Assembly: GCF_900116535.1 (NCBI RefSeq)
Contig: NZ_FPAU01000001.1
Span: 821,687-885,686 of the forward strand
Length of the DNA stretch: 64,000 nucleotides
DNA from: Kosakonia arachidis
GTDB lineage: Bacteria; Pseudomonadota; Gammaproteobacteria; Enterobacterales; Enterobacteriaceae
Direction: 5' to 3'
Shown here: piece by piece, positions 29,638-38,477 of the stretch
How the letters are laid out: the number at the start of each line of letters is the position of its first letter
Position numbering within the stretch: position 1 is the stretch's first letter
The notes under the pieces: generated by a model
The model's input: only the letters and a program-made list of their open reading frames with translations
Told to the model about the DNA's origin: nothing
Database searches by the model: none
Program-made: the position numbers and the translations under genes

Positions 29638-31320
29638 ATGGCAAGGATGATACCACCGTTGAATTACATTCGTAGTTCGGCTCTTTTTTTATTGCTCGCG
29701 TTTACGGCACAGGCGGCGCCATTATCTCCGGCAGACCGTGATGCAGTCCGTCAACAGCAGGAACAGCTGCTTCGTCAGAGCCAGCAGCAGCGTGATGAAC
29801 TGGAGCGCAGCACTACGCTGCCACGTTCAGGCCAGAGCACGTCTGCCTCTCAGCCAGGCGGTCCCTGTTTTACCATCCATACGATTACGCTTTCCGGTGT
29901 GACGCTTATCAGCGAAAAAGCACAGCAGAAACTGACGGCACCCTGGCAGAACCAGTGCCTGAATATGGCGAAAATAACCGAACTGACCGCCGCGATTTCC
30001 GACTGGTATATCAGCCGGGGCTATATTACCAGCCGCGCGTTTCTTACCGAGCAGGATTTATCCCACGGTGAATTACGCATTGTCGTGCTGGAAGGAAAAT
30101 TACGCCATATACGTCTGGAAGGTGAATCCCCGCGCATGCTGAAAATGGTATTTCCGGGACTGGAGGGAAAAGTTCTCAATCTGCGGGATATTGAACAGGG
30201 CATGGAGCAGATTAACCGTCTGCGCAGTCAGCCGGTGCAGATTGAAATAGTGCCGGACAGCGAACCCGGTTATTCCACCGTGAATTTAACCGCCACACCG
30301 GAATTTCCGTTAAGTGCTTTTGTTTCGCTGGATAACAGCGGGCAGAAAAGTACCGGTGACGATCAATTAAATAGTTCGTTGACCGCCAGTAATTTGCTGG
30401 GGCTGGCGGAACAGTGGCAGGTGAGCGGCGGGCGCAGCAGCGATTTCGCCACCGGCTATGACGCGCAAAATTTTCAGGCCGGGTTCAGCATACCATACGG
30501 TTACGGCCTGCTCGATTACAGCTATGCATGGAGCAACTACCGTACCACCCTCATCAATCAGGGCTTTCCGTGGATCTCCACCGGCGACACCCGAACGCAC
30601 CGCCTGAACGGTTCGTGGGTGGTGTTACGCAACGGCAATATCAAAACCGCATTTACCGCTGGTGTCACGCAGCGTTCCTCACGCAACTGGCTTAACGATG
30701 CCCCGCTGGCCAGCAGCTCGCGCAATCTCTCCAGCCTGCAACTGGGCATCAGCCATACGCAAAAAATACTGGGCGGTGTGGCGACCTTCAACCCGACATT
30801 CAGCCACGGTATGCCGTGGTTTAACGCTGAAACCGATGAAGGCAAAAATGGCGATGAACCGCGCGCGCAGTTCCGCAAAGGTAGCCTGAGCGCCAGCTTC
30901 CAGCGCCCGTTCAGTACCGACATGGTCTGGCTCACCAGTCTGTATGCGCAGTGGTCGCCGGACCGGCTCTACGGCAGCGAACGCCTGACGCTTGGCGGTG
31001 AAAGCTCGGTGCGTGGTTTCAAAGAGCAGTACATATCCGGCGATAACGGCGGTTACTGGCGCAACGAAGTGAATTACACCCTCTTCACGCTGCCGGTACT
31101 CGGGCAGATCAGCGCCACGGCGGCAGTGGATGGAGGCTGGCTGGAAAAAGACCGGCTCGATCGCTATGCCTCCGGCACGCTATGGGGCGCGTCAGCGGGG
31201 ATTGGCAGCGCAGGACGCGGGTTCGCCAGCCAGATCACCGTTGGCACACCGCTGCGTTACCCGGACTGGCTCGGCCCGGATCACCTGACCGTTAACTGGC
31301 GTGTGGCTGTTACTTTTTAA
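29638..31320 (+). CDS. cdiB: Two-partner-secretion outer-membrane transporter (CdiB/ShlB type)
   Basis: 560 residues, full length for a TpsB. A signal peptide (ending AQA-AP) is followed by an N-terminal plug helix region rich in Gln/Arg, a POTRA domain (CFTIHTITLSGVTLIS), a second POTRA, and a 16-strand barrel with the TpsB signature SSVRGFKEQY (L6 loop VRGF motif) and a C-terminal Phe (RVAVTF). It exports the partner exoprotein encoded 12 bases downstream. It appears intact although its substrate gene is not. The ATG at 29647 is an alternative start. Confidence 0.9.
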   Translation: MARMIPPLNYIRSSALFLLLAFTAQAAPLSPADRDAVRQQQEQLLRQSQQQRDELERSTTLPRSGQSTSASQPGGPCFTIHTITLSGVTLISEKAQQKLTAPWQNQCLNMAKITELTAAISDWYISRGYITSRAFLTEQDLSHGELRIVVLEGKLRHIRLEGESPRMLKMVFPGLEGKVLNLRDIEQGMEQINRLRSQPVQIEIVPDSEPGYSTVNLTATPEFPLSAFVSLDNSGQKSTGDDQLNSSLTASNLLGLAEQWQVSGGRSSDFATGYDAQNFQAGFSIPYGYGLLDYSYAWSNYRTTLINQGFPWISTGDTRTHRLNGSWVVLRNGNIKTAFTAGVTQRSSRNWLNDAPLASSSRNLSSLQLGISHTQKILGGVATFNPTFSHGMPWFNAETDEGKNGDEPRAQFRKGSLSASFQRPFSTDMVWLTSLYAQWSPDRLYGSERLTLGGESSVRGFKEQYISGDNGGYWRNEVNYTLFTLPVLGQISATAAVDGGWLEKDRLDRYASGTLWGASAGIGSAGRGFASQITVGTPLRYPDWLGPDHLTVNWRVAVTF

Positions 31321-31332
31321 AGGAAGACAAGG

Positions 31333-32064
31333 ATGAATACCGATAAACCGGTTCGTTTCTCGCAGCGCGCACTCAGCTGGCTGATTATCGGCCTGCTGGT
31401 CTGGCAGCCCGTGGCACCTTCCTTCGCGGCAGCCATCACGCCGACTGGCCCGGCCACCATGGATAAAGCCGGCAACGGCGTGCCGGTGGTCAATATCGCC
31501 ACGCCGAATGGGGCAGGCATCTCGCACAACCAGTTTCATGACTACAACGTCGGCAGCGAGGGGCTGATCCTCAATAACGCCACCGGGCAACTGACGCAGA
31601 CGCAGCTTGGCGGGCTTATCCAGAACAACCCGAACCTGCGCGCCGGGCAGGAAGCGCAGGGCATTATCAACGAAGTGACCGGCGGCAGCCGATCGCAGTT
31701 GCAGGGCTATACCGAAGTGGCGGGCAAGGCGGCGAACGTGATGGTCGCCAACCCGTACGGCATCACCTGTAACGGCTGCGGTTTTATCAACACGCCGAAC
31801 GCCACCCTGACCACCGGCAAACCGCAGTTTGACGCGGCGGGCAACCTCTCATCGCTCGAGGTGACAAAAGGCACCATCACCGTCGAAGGCCAGGGGCTGA
31901 ATGCCAGCGGCAGCGACGCATTATCCCTTATCTCCCGCGCCACCGAAGTGAATGCCGCCATCCATGCGAAGGACTTAACCGTGACCACCGGGGCGAACCG
32001 GGTGGATGCGAACGGGAAAGCGACAGCTATCACTGGCGAGGGGGCGGCAGCAGGACAGCAATAA
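31333..32064 (+). pseudogene. cdiA: N-terminal TPS domain of a CdiA/FhaB-like exoprotein, truncated
   Basis: 243 codons. The signal peptide ([21 protein letters not shown]) is followed by a complete TPS secretion domain with the conserved NNPNL and [10 protein letters not shown] motifs. The frame ends [13 protein letters not shown] and stops. In relatives the sequence after ITGEG continues for over two thousand residues. The next frame (+1) immediately carries sequence from near the C-terminus of the same protein type, so this is a deletion junction at about 32035-32050. The fragment could still be secreted by CdiB as a short TPS peptide but cannot deliver a toxin. Confidence 0.85.
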
Positions 32065-33901
32065 CTACAACAGTAAACAGCAGAGTATCAGCGCCGGGCT
32101 GAGTTACACCTTTGGCGGCGGCGGCCCGGGCGGCAGTTTCAGCTACAGCCGCGACAAAATGAACAGCAATTACGACTCGGTGCAGGAGCAGACCGGGATC
32201 TACGCGGGCAAAGGCGGCTTCGATATTACCGTCGGTAATCATACGCAGCTTGATGGCGCGGTTATCACTTCCACCGCCACACCGGACAAAAACAGCCTTG
32301 ATACCGGAACGCTGGGCTTCTCCGATATCAACAATAAAGCCGACTACAAAACGGAACATCAGGGTGCCGGGTTCAGCACCGGCGGCAGCGTACCGGGTAA
32401 TGTTCTCGGGAACATGGCGAACGCCCTGCTGGCCGGTGGGGGCGGTAAGGGGCACGCGGAGGGCACCACGCAGTCGGCGGTGGCTGACGGCGCGATTGTG
32501 ATCCGCGACCAGGCCAGCCAGCAGCAGGATGTGAACACGCTGAGCCGCGACACCGTGCATGCCAACGGCAGCATCGATCCGATTTTCGACAAGGAAAAAG
32601 AACAACGCCGCCTGCAAACCGCGCAGATGATTAGCGAGATTGGCACGCAGGTGGCTGATATCGCCCGTACGGAAGGTGATATAGCGAAAGCGAAAGCTGT
32701 GAGCGATCCGGCGGCACTGGCGGCGGCAAAAGAAACGCTGATCGGCAAAGGGAATCTCAATCCTGCGCCAGAGGAAATCGCTGCTCAGGCAGGCCGGACA
32801 GCAGAGGCCGCATACGGTACGGGAAGCTCCCTGCAACGCGGTATCACTGCCGCCACCGCCGCGATACAGGCACTGGCGGGCGGCGATATCAAATCTGCGC
32901 TGGCCGGGGCTGCCGCGCCGTATATTGCAAACGAAATTGCCGCGCAAATCCCGGAAACCGATCCTGCCGGGCGTGTTCTGGCGCACGCGGTGGTCAACGC
33001 CGCGCTGGCTGCCGCCAGCGGGAAGGATGCAGGCAGTGCAGCAGCAGGGGCGGCTACGGGGGAACTGACCGGGATAATAGCCCTCGACGCCTGGGGCATA
33101 AAAGATGTCAGTCAACTGAGCGAAGAACAGAAACAGACCGTTTCAGCGCTGGCTACATTAGCGTCCGGTCTTGCGGGTGCGCTGGTGGGAGACAGTGGTG
33201 CCAGTGCGGTTGCAGCAGCACAGGCCGGGAAAACGACAGTTGAAAACAACGCGATGAGTGATGAGGAACGGCCTGTTCCGTATGGCGTCACACCAGGCGA
33301 TGTGGAGATAGCAAAAGCGAAAGAAGACGCTGCATCGGGGTTAACGAAGAAACTGAAGGAACTGGGTCAGGCCATCGATAAAGCCACCCAGTGCACATTT
33401 GGACGTGTGTGCTCCTCGGATGATCCGGATCAGGAGTCGAAACCAAATGTCGCAGGGAATCTAACGGATGAGGAAAAGGCTGAATATGGTGGGGCTGGTT
33501 CGGGAACACCAGGAGGCTGGGGGCCTGAGGATGAAGCGAAGACACGGAGTACAGAGACTCAATCAAATAAATCCGATATCAGTAACATCGCTTCCCTTCC
33601 TGTCGAAGAGCAGATAGGTATATTGAGAGATGCTGCAAAAGGAAATAAAGGTAATTTTGGTTTAGGTCAGGCGACTGCTAAGGATGCTAATGCATTGGGT
33701 GAAGCATGGGTAGGGCCCGGATATCGAGTATCTAGTGATGGCACTGCTTGGGTAAGTTCTGATGGGTTGAGAGTTTACCGCCCACCGTCATCCAAACCTA
33801 ATAGTCCTCACGCCACAACGGGAGTTCAGGCTAATTTTGAACAAAAACTTACGCCAACAGGAAGACCTATTAGCAATGGGCATCTGGATATAACCAAATG
33901 A
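32045..33901 (+). pseudogene. C-terminal part of CdiA: pretoxin-VENN domain and toxin domain 1
   Basis: The frame is open from 32006, but true homology begins around [25 protein letters not shown]. It covers the late CdiA region (GIYAGKGGFDITVGNHTQLDGAVI), the pretoxin domain ending in VENN (33239-33250), a shared linker/entry segment to about 33540, and a distinct C-terminal toxin ending WVSSDGLRVYRPP...GHLDITK. The toxin family cannot be named, but the GLRxYRPP and QANFE blocks recur at the ends of polymorphic toxins. There is no own signal; it is out of frame with the TPS domain. The stop overlaps the immunity gene (ATGA). Confidence 0.8.
32758..33477 (+). repeat. 720-bp direct repeat, copy 1 (pretoxin and entry region)
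   Basis: It matches 34452-35171 over 720 bases without visible length change and with few substitutions. It encodes the VENN pretoxin domain plus the segment up to TDEEKA. The two copies lie 1,694 bp apart. Such repeats let orphan toxin modules recombine onto cdiA. Confidence 0.93.
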
Positions 33902-34257
33902 ATATTGAATTGAAAAGCCTAAGATCGCTGGAACTGGAAGACAGTTTAATAAACTATTGGCCAACTGACCCTGTCAATTTCAGTTGTTGGGTTAGAGTAA
34001 TGATAGGACCTAAAGATCAAGACGGTGCAGAAGCTTTTGATATGCTGGTATGTACGCCAGTTTGGCTTCAACAAGAGCTTGCATCAAATAAGGTTCTGTC
34101 TGGTAAGGGAATGATCATTATCGAAGTCTATGATTATGATGAGATACTTTCTTACTTAGAAAAAAAGATCATCGCCTGTGATGATAGGGATTGGTCAAAA
34201 GCTGCAATAAAATTGAGTAGATTCAGTTTCTGGGAATATGAAGATTATCAACCATAA
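33898..34257 (+). CDS. cdiI: Immunity protein, Imm8-like
   Basis: 119 residues, small and acidic, starting inside the toxin stop codon (ATGA), the standard CDI arrangement. The block CWVRVMIGPKDQDGAEAFDMLVCTPVWLQ resembles the Imm8 family of polymorphic-toxin immunity proteins (recollection, not a search). Base composition is lower in GC than its neighbours, typical of immunity genes. It should neutralise the toxin of the upstream frame in the cytoplasm. It appears intact although the toxin delivery gene is broken. Confidence 0.75.
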   Translation: MNIELKSLRSLELEDSLINYWPTDPVNFSCWVRVMIGPKDQDGAEAFDMLVCTPVWLQQELASNKVLSGKGMIIIEVYDYDEILSYLEKKIIACDDRDWSKAAIKLSRFSFWEYEDYQP

Positions 34258-34451
34258 TGCACTTCCGGTGCGAGATGACATTGCCATGAGGCCGAACTGC
34301 AGACCCGGGTCACCATCTTGTGTGGGAAATAGTGTCAGACCGATGTAAGTGTATCGGAAATCCGCACCTGTCATTTTTGAACTCCTTTGTCATCAGTCTA
34401 AGTCATGTCTGCTTTTCGCTGTGGGTACAAGGGGGCGATTCAACGCTAACG
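34258..34451. other. Junction segment between toxin-immunity modules
   Basis: 194 bases between the first immunity gene and the second repeat copy. No gene and no recognised element, though its base composition and lack of similarity to either side suggest a remnant of inserted DNA. A TAA at 34447 stops the frame just before copy 2 begins. Confidence 0.4.
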
Positions 34452-35171
34452 CAATCCTGCGCCAGAGGAAATCGCTGCTCAGGCAGGCCGGACAGCAGAG
34501 GCCGCATACGGTACGGGAAGCTCCCTGCAACGCGGCATCACCGCCGCCACCGCCGCGATACAGGCACTGGCGGGCGGCGATATCAAATCTGTGCTGGCCG
34601 GGGCTGCCGCGCCGTATATTGCAAACGAAATTGCCGCGCATATCCCGGAAAGCAATCCTGCCGGACGTGTTCTGGCGCACGCGGTGGTCAACGCCGCGCT
34701 GGCTGCCGCCAGCGGGAAGGATGCAGGCAGTGCGGCAGCAGGGGCGGCGACGGGGGAACTGGCCGGGATCATTGCCCTCGACGCCTGGGGCATAAAAGAT
34801 GTCAGCCAACTGAGCGAGGAGCAGAAACAGACCGTTTCAGCGCTGGCCACATTAGCGTCGGGTCTTGCGGGTGCACTGGTGGGAGACAGTGGTGCCAGTG
34901 CGGTTGCAGCAGCACAGGCCGGGAAAACGACAGTTGAAAACAACGCGATGAGTGATGAGGAACGGCCTGTTCCGTATGGCGTCACACCAGGCGATGTGGA
35001 GATAGCAAAAGCGAAAGAAGACGCTGCATCGGGGTTAACGAAGAAACTGAAGGAACTGGGTCAGGCCATCGATAAAGCCACCCAGTGCACATTTGGACGT
35101 GTGTGCTCCTCGGATGATCCGGATCAGGAGTCGACACCAAATGTCGCAGGGAATATGACGGATGAGGAAAA
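34452..35171 (+). repeat. 720-bp direct repeat, copy 2
   Basis: Second copy of the pretoxin/entry region (see 32758-33477), with VENN at 34933-34944. It begins abruptly at the proline-containing N-P-A-P-E coding point without any start codon, as in displaced orphan CdiA-CT modules. Confidence 0.93.
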
Positions 35172-35631
35172 AGCAGCGCTGGGCGGTGCAGGTTCAGGAA
35201 CGCCGGGAGGTCATGGGCCGGAAGATGAGGAGAATGCTCGCGCAAGGGAACAGCAGCAAAATCGGTTTAATGAATTAAGTGATATTTTTGACAAAAGCAA
35301 TCCATCAAAAGACCTTACAATAGATGGCCAGACTATCCGTCAGGGAGAGGCCAGTAATAACTATGGCACGACAAAAGTTTATGAAAGTCAAAATCTTAGT
35401 GATGATCAAATACGAAATTATGCACAGCAACTTGCAGGAGAAACGCCACTGAATGAAGTGAGGGAGGGGATCTATACTTCAAAATTACCAGATGGATCGG
35501 TGATAACACTCAGAAATGTATCTACGTCCGAAGCTCAGACAGGTGCTCGTTGGACTATTGATATACGGAATAGTCAAAAATTCAGTGAATTAGGGAATAA
35601 ATATACGCGTGTGGAGATTAAATTTAAATGA
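34452..35631 (+). pseudogene. Orphan CdiA-CT module 2: pretoxin-VENN plus toxin domain 2
   Basis: The frame is open from 34450 to 35631 with no ATG at its head; the first possible start is GTG 34591. It shares the VENN and entry segment with module 1 to about GGAGSGTPGG.GPEDE, then switches to a different toxin: FNELSDIFDKSNPSKDLTIDG ... VITLRNVSTSEAQTGARWTIDI ... TRVEIKFK. The toxin family is not recognised with certainty. The last codon overlaps the next immunity gene (ATGA). With no signal or start it is a silent cassette unless recombined onto a cdiA. Confidence 0.8.
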
Positions 35632-35984
35632 TTAGTGAGCTAAGTGAAAAGGAATATAAGGAACTGGCAGATGCGGCTGAGGGCCAAACTCTTGATGCAA
35701 TTTTATGTTATGCAGTACCAGATCCCTGTCCACCTGGCTTTACTTTTAGTGAACGAAGAGAATTATTTTTTTGGGTATTAAAACGGCTTTTGAATGATGG
35801 ACGAATTAGACTTGCCAAGCACGGTAAGTTCCTTGAAGGAAGTGTTGAGGAGCAGGTTGAACTTTTCAGACGGGCGTTCCCCCTGACAGAACCAGAGATG
35901 GAGGATGGTATCTGGTTTTTTGATGAGGCATGTCCGGGGGGCGCAGTCTGGGTACTTAAGGATGGTTCACTGGAGTGGACTTAA
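35628..35984 (+). CDS. Immunity protein of module 2, DUF596-like
   Basis: 118 residues, acidic. The blocks RRELFFWVLKRLLNDGRIRLAKHGKFLEGSVEEQVELFRRAFP and CPGGAVWVLKDGSLEW are characteristic of the DUF596 family, which is found next to CDI toxins and taken as immunity. It overlaps the toxin stop by four bases. It appears intact. Family assignment is from pattern memory. Confidence 0.78.
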   Translation: MISELSEKEYKELADAAEGQTLDAILCYAVPDPCPPGFTFSERRELFFWVLKRLLNDGRIRLAKHGKFLEGSVEEQVELFRRAFPLTEPEMEDGIWFFDEACPGGAVWVLKDGSLEWT

Positions 35985-36027
35985 ATGTTATTGCCTTCAT
36001 GGCAATGGCATTGGCATGAATAATAAC

Positions 36028-36069
36028 CACCGCAGCCGCCGCGATACAGGCACTGGCAAGCGGTGATGC
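36028..36069 (+). repeat. Relic of a third pretoxin copy
   Basis: ACCGCAGCCGCCGCGATACA and the following bases match the start of the repeat (for example near 34538-34580) with a few changes, then diverge. It is too short to code and is a scar of a third module. Confidence 0.75.
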
Positions 36070-36186
36070 CGGGAGGGCGATTATTCAACAATAATACCGA
36101 AACTATAATTAATGCAGGGCATTTTTAATCAGTGGTTACACGGTTTCTCCTGTTAAATTGAATTGAAATAATACAATAAAATTTGA

Positions 36187-36300
36187 AGACGCTTTTTTAG
36201 TAGAGAGGAAAGATATTCGATTGGAGTTCAAAAGATATTTTTAGATTTTGTAAAAACTCTGTCTCAAGCACAGAAAGATAAAATTATTTTGATGAGGTAG
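36187..36300 (+). pseudogene. Coding-like fragment, possible end of a third toxin
   Basis: An open stretch without start codon reads RRFFSREERYSIG...LDFVKTLSQAQKD...LMR and ends with TAG three bases before an ATG preceded by GAGG. Position and polarity mimic a toxin 3' end before an immunity gene. Not recognised. Confidence 0.4.
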
Positions 36301-36302
36301 CT

Positions 36303-36649
36303 ATGGGGGCTTTTTTTTCGTAGGCTTGAAACCTGAAGGTAAAAATAGTGGTGTGAGAAATTTGGATATCGGCCTTAATCGGCAGGCCTCTAATCTCATG
36401 GAAGCGTTATTTGATGAGGCCTTACAGGAAACGTATCCGGCAATCCACGAAAAAATCATGGAAACGTTGCCGCTGGATCAAGTCAATTTCGATGAGCTCT
36501 CACCTACCGATTTTAATATAGCAATCCATGCCATTCGCAATTGTCTGGCTCGCTGAACAACGCCTAAAGATTGGCAGGAGTGGCAGAAAGAACTTTGGGA
36601 GCAGAATTTTGAACCCTTAGTCAGGCAAGATTTTCGTTATCAAGGATGA
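36303..36649 (+). pseudogene. Degraded small gene, probable third immunity gene
   Basis: ATG 36303 has a GAGG box but runs into TAG after seven codons. One extra T in the T8 run (36311-36318) would join it to the frame from 36326, giving MGAFFFVGLKPEGKNSGVRN and then LDIGLNRQASNLMEALFDEAL and further. That frame meets TGA at 36554, yet continues sensibly as TPKDWQEWQKELWEQNFEPL to TGA 36649. So two lesions, a homopolymer frameshift and a nonsense codon, break an acidic protein of about 115 residues. Its place after a toxin-like fragment suggests immunity. A sequencing error in the T run is possible for the first lesion. Confidence 0.6.
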
Positions 36650-36964
36650 ACCACGTTGAGGAATCAGCTACAACATCCCGTATCGGTGCTACACCTGTTA
36701 CAGGCATAGAGGTGAGTGATTTTTGAACTCGCCCGCGAATACGTATAGGATTATTTTCAGATATAAAAAATAATTTAAAAACAAGATATTAAGTTTTGCT
36801 ATTTATTTCTATTATCAACATACTTATATTAGCACGGTATGGCAACTTATCACCATACAGCTTTGAAAAGTATGATCTCTGCCGGAGCCATATGATGACT
36901 CGCTCCGGCTGCTTCTGGTATCGTATTGCGGTTATCGGTGATAGAGCCCGTCCATAGAGCGCGG
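36650..36964. other. Non-coding stretch before the IS element
   Basis: 315 bases, AT-rich, no gene. An inverted repeat GCCGGAGC (36881-36888) / GCTCCGGC (36902-36909) is present. Nothing else is recognised. Confidence 0.5.
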
Positions 36965-38254
36965 GAGTGTTAGAAATTCTGTGTCATTCCAGTAATATAC
37001 AATTAAAAAGGAATGACACATGTCCCAGCCCTTCGATTTTGACAAAGCGCTTAAGGCCCTCCAGTCCGGTCAGGCACTCACCGGCAAAGATGGCATCTTA
37101 ACGCCATTAATCAAACAGTTAACTGAAGCCGCTCTGGCCGCTGAACTTGACTCTCATCTGGCTCAGGACGTTGAAGCTAACCGTAGAAATGGCTCCGGCA
37201 AAAAGACCATTAAAGCCCCTACCGGCAGCTTTGAACTGGCAACTCCGCGTGATCGTAATGGTACTTTTGAACCCCGGTTAGTGAAGAAGCACCAGATCAC
37301 GCTGTCCGACGAGATCGAACGCAAGATCATTCGCCTGTTTGCACTGGGGATGAGCTACCAGGACATCAGCCGGGAGATTGAAGATTTATATGCCTTCAGC
37401 GTGTCCACCGCCACCATCAGTGCAGTAACCGATAAAGTCATCCCTGAACTAAAACAGTGGCAACAGCGCCCGCTGGAGAAGGTTTATCCCTTCATCTGGC
37501 TGGACGCTATTCACTATAAAATCCGTGAGGATGGCCGTTATCAGAGCAAAGCGGTTTATACCGTTCTGGCGCTGAATCTGGAAGGCAAAAAAGAAGTTCT
37601 GGGCCTGTATCTGTCGGAAAGTGAAGGCGCTAACTTCTGGTTATCCGTATTGAGTGACCTGCAAAACCGTGGTGTTGAAGACATTCTGGTTGCCTGCGTG
37701 GACGGGCTGACCGGCTTCCCGGAGGCAATAAACAGCATTTATCCGCAGACAGAGGTTCAGTTGTGCGTCATTAACCAGATCCGTAACTCGATTAAATACG
37801 TGGCCTCAAAGCACCATAAAGCCTTCATGACCGACAGGAAACCGGTATATCGCGCGGTGTCGAAAGAAGCCGCAGAAACGGCGCTGGATGAGCTGGAGGC
37901 CAAATGGGGCCAGCAGTATCCGGTAGTGCTCCAGTCGTGGCGTCGCAAATGGGAAAATCTGTCAGCATACTTCCGCTATCCGGCGAATATCCGCAAAGTC
38001 ATTTACACCACGAATGTTATCGAATCGGTACACCGTCAGTTCAGGAAACTGACGAAAACTAAAGGCGCTTTCCCGAATGAAAACAGTCTGTTGAAGCTGC
38101 TTTATGTGGGGATAATGAACGCACAGGAAAAATGGACAATGCCGATCCAGGGCTGGAATTTGACATTGTCGCAATTAGCCATTTATTTTGAGGGACGACT
38201 GAATAATGTGATGACGCTGTAGAATTTTTAACGTGACAAGAATTCTAAACGCTC
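36965..38254 (+). mobile_element. IS256-family insertion sequence
   Basis: About 1.29 kb bounded by imperfect inverted repeats: left GAGTGTTAGAAATTCTGTGT (36965 onward) and right, on the minus strand, GAGCGTTTAGAATTCTTGTC ending at 38254. It encodes one transposase. I see no 8-9-bp target duplication at the boundaries, so the exact ends may be a few bases off, or the flanks have been rearranged. It separates the CDI debris from the nuclease-like gene. Confidence 0.85.
37020..38222 (+). CDS. IS256-family (Mutator-like) transposase
   Basis: 400 residues, full length, close to the IS1414-type enzymes of enterobacteria. DDE residues are likely in WLDAIHYKIRE, CVDGLTGFPEAI and TTNVIESVHRQFRK. The block usually written CxxHxxRNS reads CVINQIRNSIKYV here, with Asn where I expect His; whether that matters is unknown. 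The start at 37020 has AAGGAATGACAC upstream. The frame is intact, so the element may be mobile. Confidence 0.93.
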   Translation: MSQPFDFDKALKALQSGQALTGKDGILTPLIKQLTEAALAAELDSHLAQDVEANRRNGSGKKTIKAPTGSFELATPRDRNGTFEPRLVKKHQITLSDEIERKIIRLFALGMSYQDISREIEDLYAFSVSTATISAVTDKVIPELKQWQQRPLEKVYPFIWLDAIHYKIREDGRYQSKAVYTVLALNLEGKKEVLGLYLSESEGANFWLSVLSDLQNRGVEDILVACVDGLTGFPEAINSIYPQTEVQLCVINQIRNSIKYVASKHHKAFMTDRKPVYRAVSKEAAETALDELEAKWGQQYPVVLQSWRRKWENLSAYFRYPANIRKVIYTTNVIESVHRQFRKLTKTKGAFPNENSLLKLLYVGIMNAQEKWTMPIQGWNLTLSQLAIYFEGRLNNVMTL

Positions 38255-38477
38255 TCTTTCTTAGGTCTCGCCAGGTTGTTACTGAATCCTCGTAAAAACG
38301 GTAAACACACTCCGAAAAACAGTGTTAATTAAAACCCATTCACCTGTTTTCACCTCCTCCCGCATTATCTTGACAGATATCAACCTCTCCCTTGCGATGC
38401 CGCTGTTGAATACCAGAGCAGATTTTTTGCCCGGCATGCGGTTTGCACCGCTCTTCGATAATTAACACAATCTGGTT
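38255..38477. other. Intergenic region between IS and nuclease-like gene
   Basis: 223 bases without a gene. A TTGACA occurs at about 38370 but no good -10 is spaced from it. No recognisable element. Confidence 0.4.

Noticed and set aside
32030-33115. 361-codon open frame on the minus strand opposite cdiA
   Set aside because: Lies antisense to the pretoxin coding region with low-complexity, Arg/Ala/Gly-rich translation. A shadow of the GC-rich plus-strand gene.
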